From Ralstonia soli (GTDB taxonomy: Bacteria > Pseudomonadota > Gammaproteobacteria > Burkholderiales > Burkholderiaceae), in contig NZ_JAMXHT010000001.1 of the NCBI RefSeq assembly GCF_023955655.1, positions 744,001-808,000 of the forward strand: a stretch of 64,000 nt of DNA, in the 5' to 3' direction. The translations under genes and the position numbers were made by a program. Below are positions 1 through 9,149 of this stretch, one piece after another; within the stretch, counting starts at the first letter, position 1; every line of letters begins with the position of its first letter. The notes under the pieces are model-generated. The model saw only the letters and a list, made by a program, of their open reading frames with translations, had not been told where the DNA came from and did not search any database.

Positions 1-920
1 CGCACGGCATCAGCGATGGTGTCGGCAGTCAGCGCCAGCAGCGTGGCTTGCACGTCTTCGGGGCGGGCTGTATTCAGCGCATCACCGAGCGTCTGTTGCA
101 GCCACGCCGGATTGAACAGGTCGCGGCCGGTGCTCTTGGGCGGCGGCGCGGCGAAGAACGGTTCGGCCTTCAGGCGCGCGAGCAGGGCTGCGTCGACGTG
201 GCCGGTGCGGGCCCAGGCGCCATCGGCGTCATAGCGGCTGCCTTGGTGCGTGTGGACCCAGTAGTCCATCAACGCGTTGCCGGGGCCGCAGTCGAAGCCG
301 AGCACGGCGTCGCGCGCGTCCGAAGCCTGCGGGGGCAACACGGTCAGGTTGGCGATGCCGCCGATGTTGCAGACCACGCGCCACGCGTTGGGCAGGCCGA
401 ACAGCGCGCGGTGCAACGCCGGCACGAGCGGTGCGCCCTGGCCGCCGGCGGCAATGTCGCGGCTGCGGAAATCGGCGATGACGTCGATGCCGGCGCGCTC
501 GGCCAGCACCGCGGCGTGCTGCGTCTGGCGCGTGTAGCCGAGACCATCGTGCGCGCCGGGCTGGTGGCGGATCGTCTGCCCATGCGCGCCGATGGCTCGC
601 ACGTCGTGCGGGGTCAGCCCCGTGGCGGCGAGCAGCTTGGCCACGCACTCAGCGTAGACGGAGGCCAGCGCGTTGGCGGCTAGCGCTTCGCGATGAATCT
701 CATCATGGCCGGCGTGCTGCAGGTCCAGAAAACGCTGGCGCAGTTCGGCCGGAAAGGGCACGTACGCATCGGCCAGCACGGCCGGATGCTCGCCGGAAAA
801 GTCCGCCAGCACGCCATCGACGCCGTCCAGGCTGGTGCCGGACATCAGGCCGATATAGTGGTCACTGCGGTGGTCACCGCCGCGATCGCTGCGGGCAGGG
901 GTGTCGTTGGGATGCTTCAT
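1..920 (-). CDS. anmK: Anhydro-N-acetylmuramic acid kinase, partial (C-terminus beyond left edge)
   Basis: This cytosolic enzyme converts 1,6-anhydroMurNAc released by wall turnover into MurNAc-6-phosphate. Reading down from the ATG at 918-920, the protein has the glycine-rich motif [12 protein letters not shown] (residues 25-36), then GAHGQTIRH, and FDCGPGN, which carries the catalytic aspartate region of the family. About 306 codons are visible; the family is about 370 residues long, so the end is missing at the window edge and not by mutation. It diverges from tyrS, leaving about 176 bases for two promoters. amgK and murU, later steps of wall recycling, lie 15-17 kb away. Identification is secure from the motifs. 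Confidence 0.95.
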   Translation of the reverse strand, partial: MKHPNDTPARSDRGGDHRSDHYIGLMSGTSLDGVDGVLADFSGEHPAVLADAYVPFPAELRQRFLDLQHAGHDEIHREALAANALASVYAECVAKLLAATGLTPHDVRAIGAHGQTIRHQPGAHDGLGYTRQTQHAAVLAERAGIDVIADFRSRDIAAGGQGAPLVPALHRALFGLPNAWRVVCNIGGIANLTVLPPQASDARDAVLGFDCGPGNALMDYWVHTHQGSRYDADGAWARTGHVDAALLARLKAEPFFAAPPPKSTGRDLFNPAWLQQTLGDALNTARPEDVQATLLALTADTIADAV

Positions 921-1096
921 GCGCGACAGCTTACCAGCGCGAAGGCGGGCCGGATGGGCACATCACGGTAAAATCACGGGATTGCGCAGCCGGCTCGCTG
1001 GATTCGATGTCGGCCATCGCGCACGCACTGGTTTCCCCGATTGTTGATCCGTTCGCGCCGTTTTCCACCTGCGGCGCGGTGACCTTTCCTTTTGCC

Positions 1097-2368
1097 ATGA
1101 CCGCTTCTGACGCTTCCAACGCACCCGCATCCGACAACGCTACGCCGGGCAAACCGAAATATCCGGTGACGCCGGAGGTGCTCCACGCGATGGAAGTCTC
1201 GCTGCGCGGCTGCGATGAACTCCTCGTCGCGGCCGACTGGGAGCAGAAGCTGGCCCGCAGCGCCGCCACCGGCGTTCCGCTGCGCATCAAGCTGGGTCTG
1301 GACCCGACCGCGCCCGACATCCACATCGGCCACACGGTGGTGCTCAACAAGATGCGCCAGTTGCAGGACCTGGGGCATCAGGTGATCTTCCTGATCGGCG
1401 ATTTCACCTCGACCATTGGCGATCCGTCCGGCCGCAACTCGACCCGCCCGCCGCTCACGCGCGAGCAGATCGAGGCCAACGCGCAGACCTACTACCGCCA
1501 GGCCAGCATGGTGCTGGACCCGAGCAAGACCGAGATCCGCTACAACAGCGAATGGTGCGACCCGCTGGGCGCGCGCGGCATGATCCAGTTGGCCTCGCGC
1601 TACACCGTCGCCCGCATGATGGAGCGCGATGATTTCACCAAGCGCTTCAAGGCCGGCGTGCCGATCTCGGTGCACGAATTCCTGTACCCGCTGATGCAGG
1701 GCTACGACTCGGTCGCGCTGAAATCCGACCTGGAGCTGGGCGGCACCGACCAGAAGTTCAACCTGCTGGTCGGCCGCGAGCTGCAGAAGGAATACGGCCA
1801 GGAGCCGCAGTGCATCTTGACGATGCCGCTGCTGGTCGGCCTGGACGGCGTGGAGAAGATGTCCAAGTCCAAGGGCAACTACGTCGGTATCAGCGAGGCA
1901 CCGAACGAGATGTTCGGCAAGCTGATGAGCATCTCCGACGACCTGATGTGGACGTACTACACGCTGCTGTCGTTCCGTCCGCAGGCCGAGATCGACATGA
2001 TGAAGGAAGAGATTGCGCTGGGCCGCAACCCGCGCGATTGCAAGGTGCTGCTGGCGCAGGAGATCGTCGCGCGTTTCCACAGCCAGGCCGATGCCGAGCG
2101 CGCGCTGGAAGACTTCAACCACCGTGCGCGCGGCGGCGTGCCGGATGACATTCCGCAGATCGAGCTGTCGGGGGCGCCGCTGGGCATCGCGCAACTGCTC
2201 AAGCAGGCGGGCCTGTGCCCGTCTACGTCGGATGCCAACCGCAACATCGAACAAGGTGGCGTGAAGATCGACGGCACCGTCATCAGCGACAAGGCGCTGA
2301 AGGTGGAAGCTGGCACGTTCGTCATGCAGGTCGGCAAGCGCCGCTTTGCGCGCGTGGTGCTGTCGTGA
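1097..2368 (+). CDS. tyrS: Tyrosyl-tRNA synthetase
   Basis: A class I aminoacyl-tRNA synthetase that charges tRNA-Tyr. The catalytic core shows the nucleotide-binding HIGH signature ([10 protein letters not shown]) and the KMSKS loop (EKMSKSKGN). The C-terminal part, ending in [11 protein letters not shown], is the S4 RNA-binding domain with the [13 protein letters not shown] turn. The start chosen is the ATG at 1097, giving 423 residues, the usual family length. The same frame is open to an ATG at 1007, but the added 30 residues look unlike any synthetase N-terminus. The gene overlaps dtd at its stop codon, so the two are translationally coupled. Confidence 0.96.
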   Translation: MTASDASNAPASDNATPGKPKYPVTPEVLHAMEVSLRGCDELLVAADWEQKLARSAATGVPLRIKLGLDPTAPDIHIGHTVVLNKMRQLQDLGHQVIFLIGDFTSTIGDPSGRNSTRPPLTREQIEANAQTYYRQASMVLDPSKTEIRYNSEWCDPLGARGMIQLASRYTVARMMERDDFTKRFKAGVPISVHEFLYPLMQGYDSVALKSDLELGGTDQKFNLLVGRELQKEYGQEPQCILTMPLLVGLDGVEKMSKSKGNYVGISEAPNEMFGKLMSISDDLMWTYYTLLSFRPQAEIDMMKEEIALGRNPRDCKVLLAQEIVARFHSQADAERALEDFNHRARGGVPDDIPQIELSGAPLGIAQLLKQAGLCPSTSDANRNIEQGGVKIDGTVISDKALKVEAGTFVMQVGKRRFARVVLS

Positions 2369-2865
2369 TCGGATTGATCCAGCGTGTGTCGGAAGCGGCC
2401 GTTCGGGTGGATGGCCGCGTGGTCGGCGAGATCGGCCCGGGGCTGCTCGCGCTTGTGTGTGCCGAGCGTGGTGATACGGCTGCCGAGGCTGACCGCCTGC
2501 TGGAGAAGCTGCTGAACTACCGCGTGTTCTCCGATGCGCAGGGCAAGATGAACCTGCCGGTGCGCAACATCGACGGCAACGGGCAGGCAGGCGGCTTGCT
2601 GATCGTCTCGCAGTTCACGTTGGCGGCGGATACCAAGTCCGGCACGCGCCCGAGCTTTACACCTGCGGCAGCGCCGGAAGATGGCCGCCGACTGTATGAG
2701 CACTTCGTGGCGCGCGCTCGGGCTCAGCACCCCATCGTCGCCACCGGCGAGTTCGGCGCCGACATGAAGGTGTCGCTCGTCAACGATGGCCCGGTCACGT
2801 TCTGGCTGCAGATCGCGCCGCAGACTGCGCGCGTTGCCACGCCGGAAGTGGCCAAATCCGTCTGA
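2365..2865 (+). CDS. dtd: D-aminoacyl-tRNA deacylase
   Basis: Hydrolyses D-aminoacyl-tRNA (classically D-Tyr-tRNA-Tyr) and recycles the tRNA, so it proofreads the product of its neighbour tyrS. The start is a GTG at 2365-2367 that overlaps the tyrS TGA at 2366-2368; from it the protein begins [13 protein letters not shown], the canonical N-terminus. The active-site motif SQFTLAADT and the cross-subunit NDGPVTFWL motif with the Gly-cisPro are both present. It is 166 residues, about 20 more than the E. coli protein, the extra being a C-terminal tail. The frame is open far upstream inside tyrS, but that is an overlap artefact. Confidence 0.94.
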   Translation: MIGLIQRVSEAAVRVDGRVVGEIGPGLLALVCAERGDTAAEADRLLEKLLNYRVFSDAQGKMNLPVRNIDGNGQAGGLLIVSQFTLAADTKSGTRPSFTPAAAPEDGRRLYEHFVARARAQHPIVATGEFGADMKVSLVNDGPVTFWLQIAPQTARVATPEVAKSV

Positions 2866-2883
2866 TTCGTCTGGGAACCTTTG

Positions 2884-3564
2884 ATGCCACGCGCCGCCGC
2901 CATCCCCCTGCCGATGCCGCAGATCACCCACATCGTGCTCATCCGTCATGGCGAGACCGATTGGAACCGCGAACGCCGCCTGCAAGGCCAGCTCGACGTA
3001 CCGCTGAATCCGCAAGGGCAGGAGCAAGCCGCGCAACTGGGCAAGGCGCTCGCGGGTGAACGCTTCGATGCCGTGTATGCGAGCGACCTGTCGCGTGCGA
3101 AGCAGACCGCGCAGGCGCTGGCCGACGAGGTCGGCACCACCGTGCGCGACGACGCCGGCCTGCGCGAGCGCCACTACGGCCAGTTCGAAGGCCTGACCTA
3201 CGCGGAGGTCGCAGAGCAGCATCCGGCGGAATTCGACGCGTGGCAGAACCGCGTGCCCGAGTTCGCTCCGCCAGGCGGCGAGACGCTCACCGAATTCCAC
3301 GAGCGCGCAGTGCAAACCGCGCTGCGCCTGATTCGCCGCCACCCCGGCGAACGTATCGCGCTGGTCAGCCACGGCGGCGTGCTGGACTGCCTGTACCGCC
3401 ACGCCAACGCCATGACGCTTACCGAACCGCGCCGGCATGAGTTGCGCAACGCAAGCATCAACCGGCTCTCATCTGATGGTCATCAACTGACCGTGTTGCA
3501 TTGGGGGGATGTCGCGCACCTGGATTTGCTGGTGCTCGACGAGGTGGACCGCCGCGTGCCGTAG
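2884..3564 (+). CDS. Histidine phosphatase family protein (phosphoglycerate mutase-like)
   Basis: A 226-residue member of the RHG phosphatase superfamily. The phospho-acceptor motif is LIRHGETDWN near the N-terminus, the acidic partner lies in RERHYGQFEGL, and the second catalytic histidine is in LVSHGGVLDCL. Family members include GpmB-like phosphatases, alpha-ribazole phosphatase and other small-metabolite phosphatases; the sequence alone does not fix the substrate. Start ATG 2884 is preferred; a later in-frame ATG at 2914 directly before QITHIVLIRHGE is a real alternative. It follows dtd by 18 bases in the same direction and probably shares its transcript. Downstream lies a repeat array. 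Confidence 0.88.
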   Translation: MPRAAAIPLPMPQITHIVLIRHGETDWNRERRLQGQLDVPLNPQGQEQAAQLGKALAGERFDAVYASDLSRAKQTAQALADEVGTTVRDDAGLRERHYGQFEGLTYAEVAEQHPAEFDAWQNRVPEFAPPGGETLTEFHERAVQTALRLIRRHPGERIALVSHGGVLDCLYRHANAMTLTEPRRHELRNASINRLSSDGHQLTVLHWGDVAHLDLLVLDEVDRRVP

Positions 3565-3584
3565 CTGCCAGTCTCGGTCCCCCA

Positions 3585-3840
3585 ACGTTGGCACTCAAAG
3601 AGCCAGTTTCGGGACCCAGAGAACCAGCTTCGAGGCTCGAAGAGCTGGCGGTGGGGTTCACCGAGCCAACGTTGAGACTCAAAGAGCTAGCGTTGGGAAT
3701 CCAAAGAGTCAGGGTATGGGACTCAAAGAGCGACCTTCGGGACTCAGAGAGCCAGCTTCGGCGCGTGGAGAGCCAGCATTACGACTCGAAGCACCAGGGT
3801 AGGAGACTCAGAGAGTCGGCTTCGGGAGTCTGGCAGCCGG
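3585..3840. repeat. Array of twelve degenerate 21-22 bp tandem repeats
   Basis: Twelve head-to-tail units start at 3585, 3607, 3628, 3649, 3670, 3691, 3713, 3734, 3756, 3777, 3798 and 3820; eight are 21 bp and four are 22 bp. The core consensus is GGGACTCAAAGAGCCAG, with the second half of each unit (RAGAGCCAG) best kept. The array fills almost the whole gap between two convergent genes (histidine phosphatase ending 3564, transporter ending 3858). Units are too diverged to be recent slippage products and there are no unique spacers. Frames crossing it give heptad-like peptide repeats, but none has a convincing start site, so I treat it as non-coding. Confidence 0.85.
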
Positions 3841-3857
3841 GCTCGGCAGCGGCAGCG

Positions 3858-4568
3858 CTACACCCTCAGCCGGAACGGCGTGAAGTCCGTATCGCGGTCG
3901 TAGTAATCCTCGTTCTCGGCACGCTTGAGGAAGGCGACGACGCGATAGGTGATCGGCGTGGCGACGATTTCCCAGCCGGTCTTGAGAATGTATTGCGCGA
4001 TGGCCACGCGCAGCACCTGTTCGTGCGGCCAGATGCCGTAGAAAGCGATCACGTAGAACAGCGACGAATCCACCGCCTCGCCCACCACCGTGGAGCCGAC
4101 AATGCGCGTCCACAGCCATTTCCCTTCCGTATAGATCTTCATCTTCGCCAGCGTGTAGCTGTTGGCGAAGCTGCCGCACCAGAACGCGATGAGCGACCCA
4201 GCCACGATGCGCGGCGTGTTGCCGAACACGTCGTTCAGGCTCTTCTGGTAGTCGGCCATGAACGGCGCCACCGGCAGCGCCAGCACCACCAGCGACATGA
4301 ACGACGCGAAGATCAACGCACCAAAGCCGGCCCACACCACGCGGCGGTCGCGCCCGTAGCCGTACACCTCGGTGAGGATGTCGCCGAAGATGTATGAGAT
4401 CGGGAAGAACAGTACGCCCGCGCCAAACGTGACCGGCCCGATGATGGGCAACGTGATCTGCGCCGCCTTGGCCGCCCCGATCAGGTTGGAGCACAGCAGT
4501 ACCGTCACGAAGGCTGCCATGACGAAGTCGTAGTACCGGAAATTGCGCTGAGGACTGGGGACGGTCAT
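3858..4568 (-). CDS. Queuosine precursor transporter (VUT/YhhQ family)
   Basis: A 236-residue integral inner-membrane protein with about six hydrophobic segments (e.g. FVMAAFVTVLLCSNLIGAA at the start, LIFASFMSLVVLALPVAPFM in the middle). The family hallmarks are the FFPISYIFGDILTEVYGYGR stretch and the SFANSYTLAKMKIYTEGKWL region. YhhQ relatives take up queuosine precursors such as preQ0 and preQ1. It starts 19 bases after the ruvB stop, so it may be co-transcribed with ruvB. No preQ1 riboswitch can fit in that gap. The substrate is inferred from the family. Confidence 0.88.
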   Translation of the reverse strand: MTVPSPQRNFRYYDFVMAAFVTVLLCSNLIGAAKAAQITLPIIGPVTFGAGVLFFPISYIFGDILTEVYGYGRDRRVVWAGFGALIFASFMSLVVLALPVAPFMADYQKSLNDVFGNTPRIVAGSLIAFWCGSFANSYTLAKMKIYTEGKWLWTRIVGSTVVGEAVDSSLFYVIAFYGIWPHEQVLRVAIAQYILKTGWEIVATPITYRVVAFLKRAENEDYYDRDTDFTPFRLRV

Positions 4569-4587
4569 GGCGGCGGGGCGGTGAGGG

Positions 4588-5658
4588 TTAGTTGTTGTCG
4601 TCCCAGAGGTCGCCCTTGGGAGCGCCTAGGCCAAAGTGCTGGTACGCCGAGGCCGTGGCCACACGCCCGCGCGGCGTGCGTTGCAGGTAGCCCTGCTGGA
4701 TCAGATAGGGCTCGAGCACGTCTTCAATCGTGTCGCGCTCTTCGCCGATGGCAGCGGCCAGGTTGTCGATACCGACCGGGCCGCCGTTGAACTTGTGCAG
4801 GATCGCTTCGAGCAGCTTGCGGTCCATCAGGTCGAAGCCGACTGCGTCCACATCGAGCATCGCCAGCGCGGCATCGGCCACTTTGCGGGTGATGACGCCG
4901 TCGGCCTTGACCTCGGCATAGTCGCGCACGCGGCGCAGCAGGCGGTTGGCGATACGGGGCGTGCCGCGCGAGCGCTTGGCGATCTCCAGCGCGCCGTCTT
5001 CGGCGATTTTGGCGTTGAGCAGGCCAGCCGAGCGCGTGACGATCTTCGCCAGCTCACTCGGCGTATAGAACTCCAGCCGTGCGACGATGCCGAAGCGGTC
5101 GCGCAGCGGGTTGGTCAGCATGCCGGCGCGCGTGGTGGCGCCCACCAGCGTGAACGGCTGCAGATCGAGCTTGACCGAGCGCGCCGCCGGGCCCTCGCCG
5201 ATCATGATGTCGATCTGGTAGTCCTCCAGCGCCGGGTACAGGATTTCCTCCACCACGGGCGAGAGCCGGTGGATCTCGTCGATGAAGAGGACGTCGTTGG
5301 CTTCGAGGTTGGTGAGCAGCGCGGCCAGGTCACCCGGGCGTTCCAGCACGGGGCCAGAGGTCTGGCGCAGGTTGACGCCCATCTCACGCGCGATGATGTG
5401 CGCCAGCGTCGTCTTGCCCAGACCCGGCGGGCCAAACAGCAGCACGTGGTCCAGCGCTTCGCTGCGGTTCTTGGCCGCCGTCATGAAGATGTCGAGCTGG
5501 CCGCGCACCTTTTCCTGGCCGACGTATTCGTCAAGCAGCTTGGGGCGCAGCGCGCGCTCGAAGGCCTCCTCGTTGGGGGAGGCGGGGGAGGCTGAGATGA
5601 TGCGTTCAGCCTGCACAGGATTGGCGGCCTTGGCGGCGAGCTTGTCGGTTTCGATCAT
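4588..5658 (-). CDS. ruvB: Holliday junction branch migration helicase RuvB
   Basis: Hexameric AAA+ motor that drives branch migration of Holliday junctions with RuvA and RuvC. The 356-residue sequence shows Walker [11 protein letters not shown], Walker [11 protein letters not shown], the sensor motif LVGATTRAG with the nearby arginine finger in NPLRDRFG, and the C-terminal winged helix ending in [16 protein letters not shown]. Length and start match the family. Unlike enteric ruvAB, it is separated from ruvA by 288 bases holding a small plus-strand reading frame. The yhhQ-type transporter follows closely. Confidence 0.97.
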   Translation of the reverse strand: MIETDKLAAKAANPVQAERIISASPASPNEEAFERALRPKLLDEYVGQEKVRGQLDIFMTAAKNRSEALDHVLLFGPPGLGKTTLAHIIAREMGVNLRQTSGPVLERPGDLAALLTNLEANDVLFIDEIHRLSPVVEEILYPALEDYQIDIMIGEGPAARSVKLDLQPFTLVGATTRAGMLTNPLRDRFGIVARLEFYTPSELAKIVTRSAGLLNAKIAEDGALEIAKRSRGTPRIANRLLRRVRDYAEVKADGVITRKVADAALAMLDVDAVGFDLMDRKLLEAILHKFNGGPVGIDNLAAAIGEERDTIEDVLEPYLIQQGYLQRTPRGRVATASAYQHFGLGAPKGDLWDDNN

Positions 5659-5854
5659 GGCGAGATGGCGGCGTTGGCGGCCATTTTACCGCCGCCTTGT
5701 TGTGGGGCGCGATTTCACAACAAGGGCTGCTGGGCTGGCTTCTGAAGCGCCCATACCATGGCTTGCAAGCGCTGCCCGAGCGAAATTCGACCGCGGGCCG
5801 GCTTCCTTAATTCTCGGAATACTGCGCTTTCCGAATACCCATGGAGCTTTCTCA

Positions 5855-5941
5855 ATGATGAACAACCTGACTTCGCTGTTTCAAGCCGCTACCGCACTGG
5901 TGACCGCTCTTGTGGCGCTTATTGTGTTGCTGCGACGCTAG
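5855..5941 (+). CDS. Possible 28-residue single-pass membrane peptide between ruvA and ruvB
   Basis: A short reading frame on the strand opposite to ruvA and ruvB. It begins with two adjacent ATG codons (5855, 5858), and GGAG at 5843-5846 sits about eight bases upstream, a good ribosome-binding distance. The peptide begins MMNNLTSLFQ, continues as a purely hydrophobic run rich in Ala, Val and Leu (about residues 11-26), and ends in Arg-Arg, the pattern of a one-helix membrane peptide. It stops six bases before the ruvA stop codon and does not overlap ruvA. No known family is recognised; a chance frame cannot be excluded. Confidence 0.4.
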   Translation: MMNNLTSLFQAATALVTALVALIVLLRR

Positions 5942-5946
5942 TCGTG

Positions 5947-6528
5947 TCAGCCCTTGGAAAGCGCCTTGAGCGCCAGCTTGATGCCTTCGGAGACGCCCGT
6001 GCCGGCCGGCACCTGCTTGATAGCGAGCGCCGCTTCCTTGTCGGAATAGCCGAGCGCCAGCAGGGCGTTGAGCACGTCCACCGCGTCGTCCGAGACGGCC
6101 GGGCCACCCGGTACCGCACCCAGGTCCGCGCCGAGCTTGCCCTTGAGTTCGAGCAACAGGCGCTCGGCGGTCTTCTTGCCGATACCGGGGATGCGCGTCA
6201 GCCGCCCGGCTTCCTGCAGCGTGACGGCCTGCGCCAGTTCGGCCACGGACATGCCCGACAGCACCGCCAGCGCAATCCGCGCGCCGATGCCGGAGATCTT
6301 GATGAGCTGGCGGAACGTCTCGCGCTCGGCGGCGGTGCCGAAGCCGTACAGCAGGTGCGCATCCTCGCGCACGATCTGCTGGATGAGCAGCACGATCGGC
6401 GCGCCGGTGGCGGGCAAGTTGTAGAACGTGCTCATCGGCACGTCGATCTCGTAGCCGACGCCGTGGCAATCGACCAGCAGGTGCGGCGGGTTCTTTTCGA
6501 TCAGCGTCCCGGCGATGCGTCCGATCAT
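5947..6528 (-). CDS. ruvA: Holliday junction DNA-binding protein RuvA
   Basis: Tetrameric protein that holds the Holliday junction square-planar and loads RuvB. The 193-residue protein starts [13 protein letters not shown] (OB fold), contains two helix-hairpin-helix motifs ([15 protein letters not shown] and [14 protein letters not shown]), and ends with the flexible RuvB-binding domain ([15 protein letters not shown]). Length is normal. It lies downstream of ruvC on the same strand with a 95-base gap and upstream of ruvB. Confidence 0.96.
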   Translation of the reverse strand: MIGRIAGTLIEKNPPHLLVDCHGVGYEIDVPMSTFYNLPATGAPIVLLIQQIVREDAHLLYGFGTAAERETFRQLIKISGIGARIALAVLSGMSVAELAQAVTLQEAGRLTRIPGIGKKTAERLLLELKGKLGADLGAVPGGPAVSDDAVDVLNALLALGYSDKEAALAIKQVPAGTGVSEGIKLALKALSKG

Positions 6529-6623
6529 GGGTGGGGTTCCTCCTCCAAAACGGGACGCAGTGTAGCCGATGCGGCGCGCACCTCAGTGCTTGAAGGTGAG
6601 GGGCGCTGAGGGTGTTGATTGAA

Positions 6624-7169
6624 TCAGCCGACCAACCGCCCGCGTCGCACGCGCAATCCCTTTTGCGCAAGCTGGGGAGCGAGGCCAGCCATGGCGGCCA
6701 GCGTCTCGCCACCGTGCGCATGGCAGATCGCCACGCCCAGCGCATCGGACGCATCCGAGCCGGGTTTGCCTTCGAGGTTGAGCAGGCGCACGACCATTTC
6801 CTGCACCTGGTCCTTGTTGGCGCGGCCGTAACCGACCACGGCCTGCTTCAGTTGCAGCGCGGTGTATTCGAACACCGGCAGGTTGCCGCTCATCAGACCG
6901 CAGATCACCGCGCCGCGCGCCTGGCCCAGCAGCAGCGTCGATTGCGGGTTGACGTTGACGAACACCTTTTCGATGGAGGCGCAGTCGGGCCGGTACGTGC
7001 TGACCAGTTCAGAGACGCCGTCGTAGAGCGTTTTCAAGCGGCTGGGCAGGTCGGCGTTGCCGTTGCTCTTGATCGTGCCCGAGGCCACGTACACAAGCTT
7101 GTGGCCGTGCCGTTCGAGCACGCCAAAACCTGTTGTGCGAAGGCCGGGGTCGATGCCGAGGATGCGCAT
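6624..7169 (-). CDS. ruvC: Crossover junction endodeoxyribonuclease RuvC
   Basis: Dimeric RNase H-fold nuclease that resolves Holliday junctions by symmetric nicking. The four acidic catalytic residues are visible: D7 in RILGIDPG, E67 in CASIEKVF, and D139 and D142 in [11 protein letters not shown]. The 181-residue length fits the family. A strong terminator after purH sits only 23 bases upstream of the start codon, so ruvC either has its own promoter within that gap or depends on readthrough from purH. Confidence 0.96.
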   Translation of the reverse strand: MRILGIDPGLRTTGFGVLERHGHKLVYVASGTIKSNGNADLPSRLKTLYDGVSELVSTYRPDCASIEKVFVNVNPQSTLLLGQARGAVICGLMSGNLPVFEYTALQLKQAVVGYGRANKDQVQEMVVRLLNLEGKPGSDASDALGVAICHAHGGETLAAMAGLAPQLAQKGLRVRRGRLVG

Positions 7170-7191
7170 GAAATGGAGCGGAGTAGAAAAG

Positions 7192-7229
7192 AAAAACGGG
7201 GCAGGCGACAGTCTACGCCTTGCCCCGTT
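7192..7229 (-). terminator. Rho-independent terminator after purH
   Basis: On the minus strand the arms AACGGGGCA and TGCCCCGTT pair perfectly, extended inward by four more base pairs (GGCG with CGCC) past a one-base bulge, around an eight-base loop. The stem is followed by TTTTTC and another T run. It begins 24 bases after the purH stop and ends just before ruvC. Confidence 0.85.
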
Positions 7230-7252
7230 GATCGGGAGAACCGCCGTGTTGC

Positions 7253-8827
7253 TTAGTGACGGAAGTGGCGGGTGCCCGTGAAGATCATCGCCACGTTGCG
7301 CTCGTCGGCGGCGGCGATCACTTCATCGTCGCGCACCGAGCCGCCCGGCTGGATCACGCACGAGGCGCCGGCATCGACCACCACGTCCAGGCCGTCGCGG
7401 AACGGGAAGAACGCGTCCGATGCCACGGCAGAACCAGCGAGCGTCAGGCCTGCGTTCTGCGCCTTGATGCTGGCGATGCGGGCCGAGTCCACACGGCTCA
7501 TCTGGCCGGCGCCGACGCCCAGCGTCATACCGCCGCCGCAGAACACGATGGCGTTCGACTTGACGAACTTGGCGACGCGCCACGCGAACATCAGGTCGTC
7601 CATTTCCTTCGGGGTCGGGTGGCGCTTGGTGACCACGCGCAGCTCGCTCGGCTGCACGTTCTTGGCGTCCGGGCTCTGCACCAGCAGACCGCCGCCGACG
7701 CGCTTGAAGTCATACGCGTTCACGCCGTTGCCCAGCGGAATTTCCAGCACGCGGACGTTCTGCTTGGCCGCGAACACGGCACGTGCGCCTTCCGAGAAGC
7801 CCGGGGCGATCAGCACTTCCACGAACTGCTTGGCGACGATCTGCGCAGCGGCTTCATCCAGCGGCACGTTGAAGGCGATGATGCCGCCGAAGGCCGAGGT
7901 CGAATCGGTCTTGAATGCCTTTTCGTACGCTTCCTGCGCGGTGCCGCCGATGGCCACGCCGCACGGGTTGGCGTGCTTGATGATGACGCACGCGGCACCC
8001 TTGGCCGGGTCGAACGACTTCACGCATTCCCACGCGGCATCGGCGTCGGCGATGTTGTTGTACGACAGCTCCTTGCCCTGCAGTTGCTTGTAGTTGGCGA
8101 GTGCGCCGTTCACGGCCTTCAGGTCACGGTAGAAGGCGGCGGACTGGTGCGGGTTCTCGCCGTAGCGCATTTCCTGCACCTTGTCGAAGGCCAGGTTCAG
8201 CGTTTGCGGATAGGCGCTGCGCGTGCTGTGCGATTTGTCGGCGCCCAGGCTCGTCAGGTAGTTGGTGATGGCCCCGTCGTACTGCGCGGTGTGCGCGAAC
8301 ACCTTCTTGGCCAGCATGAAGTTCGTCTCATAGCCGACGGTGTTGTTGTTGGCCTGCATCTCGGCCAGCACGGTGGCGTAGTCCGCCGGGTCGACGATGA
8401 CCGTCACGTCGCGGTGGTTCTTGGCCGCCGAGCGCAGCATGGTCGGCCCGCCGATGTCGATGTTCTCGATGGCGTCGGCCAGCGTGCATTCGTCCTTGGC
8501 AACGGTCTGCTGGAACGGGTACAGGTTCACCACCAGCAGGTCGATGGTCGGGATGCCGTGTTCGGACAGCTTGGCCATGTGCTCAGGCAGGTCGCGGCGG
8601 GCTAGGATGCCGCCGTGCACCTTCGGGTGCAGCGTCTTGACGCGGCCGTCGAGCATTTCCGGAAAGCCGGTGTAGTCCGCCACTTCCGTCACGGGCAGGC
8701 CGGATTCGGCGAGCAGCTTGGCGGTGCCGCCGGTGGAGAGGAGCTTGACGCCGCGCTCGTGCAGGGCACGGGCAAAGTCGACGATGCCGGTCTTGTCGGA
8801 AACGGAAAGCAGGGCTTGCTGGATCAT
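7253..8827 (-). CDS. purH: Bifunctional AICAR transformylase/IMP cyclohydrolase
   Basis: Catalyses the last two steps of IMP synthesis: formylation of AICAR using 10-formyl-THF, then ring closure. The N-terminal MGS-like cyclohydrolase domain begins [20 protein letters not shown] and contains [14 protein letters not shown] and [15 protein letters not shown]. The C-terminal transformylase domain has [13 protein letters not shown], the KHANPCG motif with the catalytic Lys-His, and [10 protein letters not shown]. Length (524) is typical. It is followed by a strong terminator. fis ends 88 bases upstream in the same direction, so dusB-fis-purH may be one transcript. Confidence 0.97.
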   Translation of the reverse strand: MIQQALLSVSDKTGIVDFARALHERGVKLLSTGGTAKLLAESGLPVTEVADYTGFPEMLDGRVKTLHPKVHGGILARRDLPEHMAKLSEHGIPTIDLLVVNLYPFQQTVAKDECTLADAIENIDIGGPTMLRSAAKNHRDVTVIVDPADYATVLAEMQANNNTVGYETNFMLAKKVFAHTAQYDGAITNYLTSLGADKSHSTRSAYPQTLNLAFDKVQEMRYGENPHQSAAFYRDLKAVNGALANYKQLQGKELSYNNIADADAAWECVKSFDPAKGAACVIIKHANPCGVAIGGTAQEAYEKAFKTDSTSAFGGIIAFNVPLDEAAAQIVAKQFVEVLIAPGFSEGARAVFAAKQNVRVLEIPLGNGVNAYDFKRVGGGLLVQSPDAKNVQPSELRVVTKRHPTPKEMDDLMFAWRVAKFVKSNAIVFCGGGMTLGVGAGQMSRVDSARIASIKAQNAGLTLAGSAVASDAFFPFRDGLDVVVDAGASCVIQPGGSVRDDEVIAAADERNVAMIFTGTRHFRH

Positions 8828-8915
8828 GGTGGGAACGCCGGTGGGCGGGTGTGGCGCCAGGTTGGTCTTGGACGCCGTCAGAAAGAAAAATCGGTACGAA
8901 GGCCGGTCCGCAATC

Positions 8916-9149
8916 TCAGATGAGGCCGTGCTGCTGCAGCTTCTTGCGCAGCGTGTTGCGGTTGATGCCGAGGTAATCAGCCGCCTGCGACTGGTTGTTG
9001 GAAGCCCATTCCATCACGGTTTCCAACAGCGGGCGTTCGATGGCCTGCAGCACCATGTCATAGACGTTGGACGGGTTCTCGCCGTCCAGGTCGCGGTAGT
9101 ACGCATCCAGGCTGTCCCGGATGCAGCGTTCGATCGGGTTGCGGCTCAT
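8916..9149 (-). CDS. fis: Nucleoid-associated DNA-binding protein Fis
   Basis: A 77-residue Fis homologue; the family binds and bends DNA and activates growth-phase promoters. The C-terminal helix-turn-helix reads [19 protein letters not shown], the diagnostic Fis motif, preceded by the dimerisation helices. The start ATG (9147-9149) overlaps the dusB stop as ATGA, so translation is coupled. A longer open frame extends upstream into dusB but has no family similarity. The dusB-fis arrangement matches enterobacteria, where the fis promoter lies in front of dusB. Confidence 0.95.
   Translation of the reverse strand: MSRNPIERCIRDSLDAYYRDLDGENPSNVYDMVLQAIERPLLETVMEWASNNQSQAADYLGINRNTLRKKLQQHGLI

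Noticed and set aside
3458-3802. Reading frames on both strands across the repeat array giving heptad-like peptides
   Set aside because: The peptide periodicity is a by-product of the 21-bp DNA period, all frames show it, and none has a convincing ribosome site.
3585-3840. CRISPR array
   Set aside because: Units are contiguous 21-22 bp, diverged, and there are no unique spacers; no cas genes nearby.
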